Below, piece after piece: positions 55,372 through 64,000 of a stretch of 64,000 nt of DNA. A model generated the notes under the pieces. It saw only the letters and a program-made list of their open reading frames with translations, made no database searches and was not told where the DNA came from. Position 1 is the stretch's first letter. Each line of letters starts with the position of its first letter. This stretch comes from Paramacrobiotus metropolitanus (lineage: Eukaryota > Tardigrada > Eutardigrada > Parachela > Macrobiotidae). The DNA is taken from positions 1 to 64,000 of the forward strand of contig NW_026570504.1 of assembly GCF_019649055.1 (NCBI RefSeq), in the 5' to 3' direction. The position numbers and the translations under genes were made by a program.

Positions 55372-58300
55372 TTAGGGCGTAAAATTCCAAATCTTGACGT
55401 GACCATCGTGGCCCACACTGACGATGGTGCGGTTGTCCAGCCAGTCTACCGCGTTCACCTGGCTCATCGGATGAGCGCCTAGAATTCATTAACTTAAGCA
55501 ATAAAAATATGAATATATACTGATAATAAATTTAAACTGAATTAAAATATTATTAAAATACATTAATAACAAAATAATATTTTTATTGCTGAATCATTCT
55601 TAAAAAATCGTCACTGTTGCGGTTAATTCAAATCATAACCAGTTTACCTGTAGTTGACTACTAATTAACTGCCATTAATAAATTTAAAATAATCCGTAAC
55701 TACTAATGATTTAATTTTATTCTTTTATTTTGATACGTTATTATTACGAGGAGCTTAATAATTTTGTTCAAATCAAATAATTCAATCTGCTTCACTAGAG
55801 CCAAACAAAAGAAAGCTGTTATAACCCTATGGAGAAGGTTAGCCAGTACCTTTGACAATGACGTGTTTGTGGGGATCGTCCATGTACCAGACGATGAGAT
55901 TGGTGTCTAGACTGCCGCTGACGACGAATTTACTGTCGGGCGACCAGGCCACGCAGTTGACGCGGGCGGTGTGGAAGCCCCATTCCGTCTGGTGCTTCTT
56001 CTGCAGACCTTTCTTCCATTACAATTCTACTTTTAATTATATAAATCAGATAAAATTTTAATAAGAAAGAATCCACGAAAGCGTGTTTTTCGTGTTATTA
56101 AGCGCTTTTCCATTATTTACAGTTTACCCACCTGCTTTAATCAACAGTTTTTGTCAGCAATCATTTATTTCCTTATCTTTAATTATTTTTCGTTTCGAAT
56201 TCGTTGATGTTGTCATTGCATTACTGACATTAGGTAAAGTCCAAAAAATCCTTATTTTCGACTCTCACTTTTGCAAACTGCTGTTGGCTCTTCATAACCG
56301 CGAAATCATATTTTATTTGGAAAAAGATAAATCGATTCATTTTTCAGAAACTATTATACTAGTAGTAATAATTTCATTCACTAAAATAAAATTTCAATAC
56401 ATAAAACTTCTATTTCCATAACAGACCTGGTGATCGGGTAGGGAATACACGATGACCTTCCGGTAGGCATCGCCGGCCACCAGGTACTGCCCATCGGCGG
56501 AATACGCCACCGCTGCAACGGCGCCGCCATGGTTTAGCGATTCCTTCTCCTGGACAAGCTTCCCGTTCTCCAGCGTGTACAGATGTAACTTGTTATCCTG
56601 CCACAAATAACCCCAGTACATTTTCCAACAACAGGACGGGTCTCTGAAACATTTACCGTATTTCCGCCGACGGCAATCTCCTTGCCGTTCGGATGGACGG
56701 CCACACAATTGGGCTCGTAGCCCACATCCAGGCTGGAGACGATCTTCCGGTCTTTCACCAGCAGGACGTGCTTCATGCAAGCCACGGCGGCCAGACCGTC
56801 TTTGGCAGCGGTGGACACGTGTTTGGGCATCGACGGCAGTTTGATATCAGCGCCACTGTCATATTAAGTCGACATGTCATGATTTCATTAGATAGCGAAA
56901 AGAGAGCTCAATAACCGATGAAGTACAAACAGTTTTAGGTGAAACTGGTTTCGAAGGCAGAGAAACTTGAAACTGTAAAATACTTAGGTAGCTTACTAAA
57001 TTTCAGAACTAGAAAATTTAAACAAATTATTATAGTAAAGGAACTCTCTTAAATAAATCGTGCTTCTAGGGAATAAATTCGAACAGTTTCAGATTCAAAT
57101 TAAATTTATCTAAAACTAAACGATATTGGACATTTTACTGCAAAATTATTTATCGAATTTCCCCCATCGATTCCGGTTTTCTGAACAAACAATAATTTAA
57201 ATATTACCACATATTTCGTTTATGTTTTCGTGTTTCCGACTGAATTTATTTAAATTTCATAATTTTTTTCGCTTCCTTCACTTAAAATGACTGCTAGGCT
57301 GAACCTAGTTTCAGCAGAAAAACCATTTTCCAATCCAATCAGATTTTTTATTTTTTTTATTCGATTTCGATTATTTATTTTGAACTCCAAATTATCTTCG
57401 AATTGCTTTACGTGCAAGAAACCCCAATGGTTGGTCAATTAATCAGGAATACAAAATCCGAAAACATCACAAAGTGTAATTTCATCCTCAACTTACGTGA
57501 AGGCGTGATTCTGGAGATCGGCATGCTTGACTAGATCGTCCATGGCCACGCTGACCAGCTGGCCGGGTTCGGTGTTCTCCAGCAGCGCCAGACTCTGCAC
57601 TTGGCTGGCGTGCGGTTTAGATTCCCCGCCGGCTACACGGTCGTTGTCGCCGTTGTCCGCGTTCCAGTATGCTACAGAACACATTTCCCGGTAGGCATAT
57701 TTCCCGTAAGAAACCAAAAACGTTGCGCTCTAGGCCGAATAATTCCCCACCAGGCACAAAATAACTTAACTGCGCAAATACTTACTGATCGATCCATCGT
57801 GGCTGCCCGTAAACATCTCCGCTGGCTTCTTCCGCTTGTCCACCGCCAACGAGGTAACCGATTTATTGTGCCCCTGCACACAACAACAAATTTCCAATAT
57901 TATCAACTATACCCAATTTATGAGTCGGCACGCAATTGTTGGTTATTCAGAACCATTAGAGCGAAAAACTATGTCTATATACATAAAAATAAGTGCAGTA
58001 TATAGTTGTACAAATACAGCAATAACAATATAAAGCATGAATGCCGTTACGAATTCCTAGCAGCAGATTAGTAATGCTTGATGGAACAACGTAAGTATTC
58101 GAATTTCATTTATTATTTTACAATTAACCATACCTATTATGTTCATGTAATATGTTCAATAATATTATGTTCAATAATATTATTCACTTTAATTACAGAA
58201 TTAGCAAAAATTAGAAAAAAAATTCGTACGATTCGTATCATATTAAATCGTGTTATGATATATCGTATTATGTATATCGTTTCATATTAAATTCGTTGCT

Positions 58301-61115
58301 CATAATTTTGTTAATCGTTATTGTTATGGCCGAATTTATGTGAGGGAATTGTAAATAAATCAACTCAATTGTTTAAGCTAAAAGGAGAATAATTATTTTT
58401 CATTTATTATTCAAGAGTAATCACACTACTTCAAGAAATAACATGCTCACTGGTAAACATGCGAGAAAATAATTTTCATATCGTATTTTGATGCGCGAGT
58501 TACGAAATAATAATTCTGCGGATCATTAATCGTATCTTGTGACCGACTCAATTATATTTGATTTTCTAACTGGATACAGCAAACTACTGGCCCGAAGCAC
58601 GCCGGCATACCTTAATAATTCGCAACGGTTTACTGGCATCGTTCTTATCGAGGTAGTAGAGAAACCCAGCCAGCGAGACGGAGAGAATATGCGCTCCCTG
58701 CCAGAGACATCCCAGCTGCATACTCTCCAGATCCTCCCCGAAACGGTACTCCTGCACCACCTGCCCCGTCGACACATCCCACAGCTTGCAGCTCTTGTCG
58801 CCCGACGCCGAAATCAGCTGAGTGTTGTCCGGACTGAAGCACACCTGCGCCAAAATACATGCTACAAATCAGCTTCCGACTGAGGAATTTTATAATGAAA
58901 TAAAATTACAGTACCGCGTAAACGCCACCCGCATGGGCTTTGTTCTCGCCACCCAGCTCCAACAGTTTTGTCGCTTCTTTCCCGTCGTAGATCACAATCT
59001 GGCGAAGTAACATGTACATTATGAAAAACGGTAACAGCAAGAACAAACAGGTTCTAAAATTCAGGCAACTACGGTAACCTCAGCAAATGATAACGGTTAT
59101 AACTCACTGTAGCTGCACTTCAGAAAATCAGTTATAACGGTTTGATGACTGATTTTCCGGCATTTTTCATTACCGAAAAAATCGCTCACGAAACTCTTTA
59201 AGAAGCATTGCTACGATTGCTAAAATCGACTTTTTCAAAATTTTATAAAAGAATAAAAATAATTCAGCAGAGGAACGCAATGTACTTTCACGAAAATTAA
59301 GAAAAAGGAGGCCAAATAACATCATAGAAAATATCTTCACTGGCTCCTTACAACGATATTCTAGCATTTTTAATCCCATGAACAACCCGAAATATTTCTA
59401 TTATCGAATTTCTTCAAATAAAATTTTTTAATGCGGATAAAAGATTCGACAAAAAATGGCATAAATGGGTTTTTTATAATTAAGAAAAATTATAATTATA
59501 ATAACATTTTCTTAATAACACAATCCATAATATAATAAAATCATAATAAACAATTTTTAAATGGAATTATCAATTATCGCAAGTACCTTCCCATCAGCAC
59601 CACCGCTGGCGAATTTCTCACCATTCGGTGAGTACCTCACGCAGTTGACAAAGTTGGTATGATCCTGTAAGTCAACCAACAATAATCCCAACCCGACTCA
59701 AAAACCAAAACAAATGCTCAATACATTCAGCGTCTTGTCGAACTTGAAGGGCGGCCCCTGGAAGTGGCCGACGGAGGTGTCCTCCGAGCCGGTGATGACG
59801 CGGAAGGGCCGCGCCGGGCGGAAGTCGATGGAGTTGATGGGCTTGCTCTGGCCGGCGATCTCCCGACGGAGGTGCCCGTGTCCGCCATGAACACGTGCCC
59901 GAAGCGCTCGCGGCCCTCCCCGCCCACGGCGATGCGCTGGCTGTCGGGGGACCAGGCCAGATCCTTGATAGGACCGCCGAAGGGCTGGAATTCGTTCTTC
60001 AGCAGATGCTCTTTCTGGGTGGTGTCCCAGATGCGCACTTTTCCAGCGTTGTCTGCACAACACAACAGCAAGTCAACGCAACAGCATTGTGTTACAATTC
60101 TGTGTAAAGTAAATCCATAAATCTCATTTATTTAAGGGAGTAATTTACACAACAGAAACCTTTGAAAATTCGTACAAAAAATTCACTCTTAAAATTTGGT
60201 TCAACCTAAAACAAATTAATTTTCAATTAAAAAATTAAAAAACTTTAATTTAATTACAGAAGTAGAAATACATAATCAGGATACACAGAACAATCATTAT
60301 CTAATTATTTAAAAAAATTACCAAATTGTTATGGTTTCGTATTTTTATACGGGTTTAATTTTACATTATGTAATAGCAGTTTGCGTTCTTTCAAATAGAG
60401 CATAACATCCCTAAAAAATTCACAAAAAGCCATAAAAAGATCTTAAAAAATCTCGCAAAATACTGCACAAAGTTAATATTACATAATTATCACATAACTG
60501 TATAATAATGTTTTACTTCTGGTTTGTTTGTGACAAACAAGCCAGAAAAAATGCTCAAAAGTTCAAAACGACTAAAATCGCAAAACCTTTTCTGTTTTTA
60601 TTTTGGTTGCTCGAATTAATCAATTTTTGTTGCTTGAATAATTAGTTCAAAATACAATTTTGGTATGCTGTAGGGACACACAGTATAAATAGGAAAGACA
60701 TACTTCCATTAAAAATTTTAAAATAATGTTCCTCGTTCGTTTTACCTGCGGAGGCAATGTAGAATCCACTGGGTGAGTACTTGGCGCAATTAACGATAGT
60801 TGAGTGCTCCGTGTACACATCACAGATCGCTGGATTCTGTGCAAAACACCGCGTCGTCAATACAGCCAGCAAATCTTAGAAACCCCAGAGAACGGCGCAA
60901 TTACCGCGATATCCCGAATGATGACGCTGTTGCCGTTAGCGTAGAGGAAATTCTTCCCCTTGGGATCCCCACCGAAAACCACGGGCAGACCGCGTTGGGT
61001 GCGCGGTGTCGCGGCGTAAATACTCCCTGCGTAAAAGAAGCAATCAAATAGTTATTATCCACACCTACAACCACCGCGATAATCATGCAGGCTTACGGGA
61101 TTTGCAAGAAGACAT
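55372..61115 (-). CDS. WDR1: WDR1 / actin-interacting protein 1 (AIP1), 13 exons
   Basis: AIP1 binds actin filaments with cofilin (ADF) and speeds filament disassembly; the fold is two seven-bladed WD40 propellers. Exons in transcript order: 61115-61097, 61026-60905, 60836-60746, 60052-59725, 59664-59587, 58998-58915, 58844-58611, 57873-57786, 57671-57497, 56855-56657, 56597-56427, 56000-55850, 55478-55372 (TAA). All introns are GT-AG and all phases agree. Family blocks in order include [56 protein letters not shown] and [10 protein letters not shown] at the C-terminus. The length is about 615 residues, close to the usual 606-611. Exon 4 lacks one base at GGG 59862-59864; counting it, the total length is a multiple of three. 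The ATG at 61115 gives a 19-base first exon. Confidence 0.95.
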
Positions 61116-63169
61116 GCTAGGAATAATAATATTCACTCAAGGATTTCTGATCTGCCTCGCAGACTAATCAAGCAGCTGCACACAATTTTTAAGGAGATAT
61201 TGAGGAGAAACGGAGGGGATCGATGGAGAAGATGTTGTTTGTGGAGAAATGGATGATAAACAACGCTGTCGACGATTGACGCTGGGCGACTGCTGTTCAG
61301 TGCTGGCCAAAAATAGCCAAACGCTGCTGCATGAATGTTTATGCAGAAGTGCAGAGGACGGCCTTGTCGATGTGTTGTGGGTGGTCATGCATACTCACGC
61401 TACACCGCTGACTCACTGCAGTCTGCAGTTACTGTAATCTGGCCGGAAGAGTGAGACACATGTAGCTGGCTGATGGGTGCGGTTGGATCTATGTTCCATC
61501 TATGCAAGCGCAAGCCACTCCAGTTGGCGATGTTACGTAAAAGCCAGCGACCAGAGCCGGAGTGTGATTTGCTGATTTCCGGTGGAGATGCTCTAATCTT
61601 CGTCTAGTGCGGCAGTGCCAAAAAGCTGCAGTGCCGTATAGGAAATTTTCTCTGAAGAATCCTGCGTAATTCATAATTTTCCTTGAAAAAAATTTGCCGT
61701 TGATCACTTGTCTGGAAGAGCTGTACATAGAAAAAGCTTGAGTGCAAGTACCGTACACACGTCGCCGTTAATATATTATCTGTAGCTGGCATCTTTTAGT
61801 GCGCCCCGTATCTCTATAAATGCTAACGATAAGATAATACTGCACAACAGCCTATAAAAGCTGCTGTTCTGTAAAAGCTGGGATGACGGGATGCAGCAGC
61901 AGCTTGTAAAAGTGGAGATCATAAACGGTGCTTTTACCAAGGTATATCTGTATAAGAGTGCCCTGCTTTTACGTTTTAACTAACTTAACGCAATTAGTAA
62001 GGTGGATCTCCGATTGTGACGACGCTTGCTCATCCTAATCGTCCTTAACGCAACTCACAGCATGTTTAATGACAAGGTAATACAACAAACGGAGCAAGGT
62101 TTGGTGAAAGAAATTTGGCAAAATGCAACAAGTGGTAACAAGCGAGTTCATTAGCGCTAAGCGAGTTCATTCAAACTACTGCGCATCTGTTCTATTGAAA
62201 CTGAACGCAGTAGACATCGGTATTTGCAGTTCCACAGCCTTGCGAACAGCATTCTGGAGCATAGCACCACATTATTTTTGTGACCGTTTACTGTTTATTC
62301 ATTTAATCATAACAATTATTATGAAGCAATTTGCGGTATATTTATCATTTTGTGACGCTTAACATTTAATAACGCCCCCCTGGGCGGTAAATTCGGGGGG
62401 AGGCGCTATTTTTCAAACGAGTTGTGGGAGGGGGGCTTATTACGGAGGGGGGCCTTATTACGGGGGGAGGTGCAAATTCGATAGTTACGGTATCTCAGAG
62501 TCGTTTTATTCATTTATTTTTGCTACATAGTTTTAAAATCTTATGCTTTTACTCTGGAGATGATAGGCAGTATAAACATTAAAAATGCTTGGCATATTTT
62601 TTGTACTTTAAGTAACCTATAATGTTTATGTTCCTGTTGATTACGGTACTATATATTCACGGCACGAAATGATGATAAAGTCTGCACCATTCTTTAAATT
62701 ATATTACCAAGGTTGCGGCGAAGTAAAATATTAACAACGCAAATTTAGCAAAATGAAGGGGCTATCTTATCGTAACTTTTGCGGTAGAATAATTATTTTG
62801 CCGCACCAACTCCGGTAACTGCGGTAAATGCCTCTTTACAAAGAGAATTCCGGCAGACAATGGCCGGCAGATTACTAGATGCTTTGTATGTATTTAACTA
62901 TTTTAACGCAAAGATCGGCAATAGCCTGTTGCTGTCACTGTGCGTCGCAGCTTCGTATTTCATATGGAACCAACATTGTTTAGCAAAAACGTAAAGGGTG
63001 AAAATAGCACCGATTATGCGGAACTACTTACTTGCTTACTCTTTAATTTTCCTATGGAAATACTCTAATAATACAGATAGAAGTAAATATTTATAGCAGT
63101 GAAACTTTTTTCGAGGTTGTGAAGCATTGTAAAAAAAAATTATTATGTATGTTTAACAGCACATTTATG
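61116..63169. other. Upstream of WDR1, no recognisable gene
   Basis: Should include the WDR1 promoter, though no core element stands out. CTGTAAAAGCTG-like words at 61860-61915 are partly inverted. The ORFs at 61164-61437 and 62123-62362 have no match. Confidence 0.4.
62362..62493. repeat. G/C-run fragment sharing an end with the ATACCGTA MITE
   Basis: Repeats of GGGGGGCTTATTACGG lead to AAATTCGATAGTTACGGTAT at 62474-62493. That matches the terminus of the MITE at 38905-39175. The other end (62362) lacks the terminus. Confidence 0.55.
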
Positions 63170-63490
63170 TTTTAATCTATATTTCTTACGTTTCTTATAT
63201 TATCCTTCTGTTTTTCTCAAGTTTTTTTTCCTGTTTTCTTGATTCTTCTATTTGTTTATGATTTCTGAAGTTTCTGAAGCCAGCAGACTGTCGTCATCAA
63301 GATGTCGGTTTAGCAAACTGTCGCACAAAATCTTGCCTTTCAGTTTCATCGGGTTGTCGCTTCAACAATTGTCGGGTAAACATAAGCCGGTCAGCAAAAA
63401 GTCGTCAGTAAGTTGTCGGTCAGCAAGATAGCGATCAGCAAATGTCTGGCCGCCGCGATGTGTCGCTCGGCGTTACGGATAGAAATACAC
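63170..63490. mobile_element. Fragment of a second FB1-like foldback arm
   Basis: TTTCTTACGTTTCTTAT-type words (63175-63280) are followed by degenerate units around CAGCAAATGTCG, CAAACTGTCG and CAGCAAAAAGTCG up to about 63490. This is the same order, T-rich satellite then GTCG words, as one arm of 282-1921. The second arm is not seen. Confidence 0.5.
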
Positions 63491-63661
63491 ACTGTTGCCT
63501 CATTAGAGAACGGTAGCAGGGTGATTGTACTGTACTTCGCCAACAGCAGGAAACTATTCGGTAATGGTTTGTGATAGCGCAATTGTTTTTTTTTGTTTAC
63601 AGTATCTGATTAGTATGAATACAACGCGGCATTTCTTTAGCGACGTTGGGTGGATTATTGA
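63491..63661. promoter_or_regulatory. 5' flank of the glycosyltransferase gene
   Basis: Contains a T-run at 63585-63595. No definite promoter motif. The stretch leads to the ATG at 63662. Confidence 0.3.
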
Positions 63662-64000
63662 ATGTCATCCAAAATGATTCGCTTCCCTAGGCGTTCTCCT
63701 TTTGGTCTCCGCCGTGCTAAGGATACGCCTAAAACAGTTGTACTGACGCTTTTGTCTGCTTCTGCGTTTGTGTTCTTGGTTTATGATTCACGTTTGTCGA
63801 GCACACCTAAAAATGCCGAAGGGATGCCAGCGGAAGTGCGTACAGTCTGTATTACCGAACAACCAGAATCAGTCAAAGGAAAGCGGAACCGTCGTTTTCG
63901 GGGTCCAGAAAGCATTATAATTTTAATTGGGAATTATCGTGATTCACGACGATGTTCGGAAACACTGAAGTCGTTGTTTTCCAACGCAGTTAATCCAGAT
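63662..64000 (+). CDS. GT60-like (GlcNAc-transferase family) type II membrane glycosyltransferase, 5' part
   Basis: Open from ATG 63662 to the window end, 113 codons without a stop. Residues 1-24 are basic and cytosolic. Residues 25-41 (TVVLTLLSASAFVFLVY) form one membrane anchor. A stem follows, then ESIIILIGNYRDSRRC at about 83-98 and LKSLFSNAVNP at 102-112. The pattern of a short strand, then YRD, then an evenly spaced helix with an A-x-NP ending matches the start of the catalytic domain in the GlcNAc family (Pfam GlcNAc, GT60). Members transfer GlcNAc to protein Ser/Thr or Hyp. The donor-binding part is outside the window, so the family is likely but not certain. Confidence 0.6.
   Translation, partial: MSSKMIRFPRRSPFGLRRAKDTPKTVVLTLLSASAFVFLVYDSRLSSTPKNAEGMPAEVRTVCITEQPESVKGKRNRRFRGPESIIILIGNYRDSRRCSETLKSLFSNAVNPD

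Overview
The window comes from an animal nuclear genome. It holds a 13-exon gene with GT-AG introns, type II membrane glycosyltransferase exons, LTR and non-LTR retrotransposons, and hAT-like and Ginger-like DNA transposons. Nothing prokaryotic is visible. I cannot name the species; a small invertebrate such as a tardigrade would fit the gypsy style and the glycosyltransferase mix, but this is only a guess.

Host genes are few. An orphan last exon of a core-1 beta-1,3-galactosyltransferase (C1GALT1-like) lies at 4535-4950 (+). The complete WDR1/AIP1 gene (actin-interacting protein 1) lies at 55372-61115 (-) with 13 exons; exon 4 lacks one base. The first exon of a membrane-anchored, GT60-like glycosyltransferase starts at 63662 (+) and runs off the end.

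The rest is mostly mobile DNA, some of it nested three deep. From 5' to 3': a palindromic foldback element (282-1921); an LTR-like fragment (about 3098-4150); a decayed gypsy pol (5044-7176); a 3' fragment of a large unrecognised element family, here called element X (about 7411-8660); about 5.5 kb with no recognisable gene; LINE 3' fragments (14251-15290); then copy B of element X (minus strand). Copy B is split by a 2973-bp gag-less gypsy element with identical LTRs (15796-18768) and by a 13.5-kb DNA transposon (19892-33437). The transposon has minisatellite inverted termini and carries an intron-containing Ginger-type integrase gene (29320-32200). It is itself split by an 8.3-kb LTR retrotransposon (20806-29086, target duplication CCAT).

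Beyond it come a LINE fragment ending in 24 TACAT units (34641-36230), and a 5.9-kb foldback element with a 10-bp target duplication (36441-42328) that contains a hAT MITE, another MITE and a decayed gag. Next is element X copy A (42556-55125), a 12.6-kb unit with 238-bp LTRs. It encodes a Gag-like region, a zinc knuckle, a retropepsin and several unrecognised ORFs, but no reverse transcriptase or integrase that I can find. The most interesting candidates are the Ginger-type element with minisatellite arms and the RT-less element X family, which has at least three copies here.
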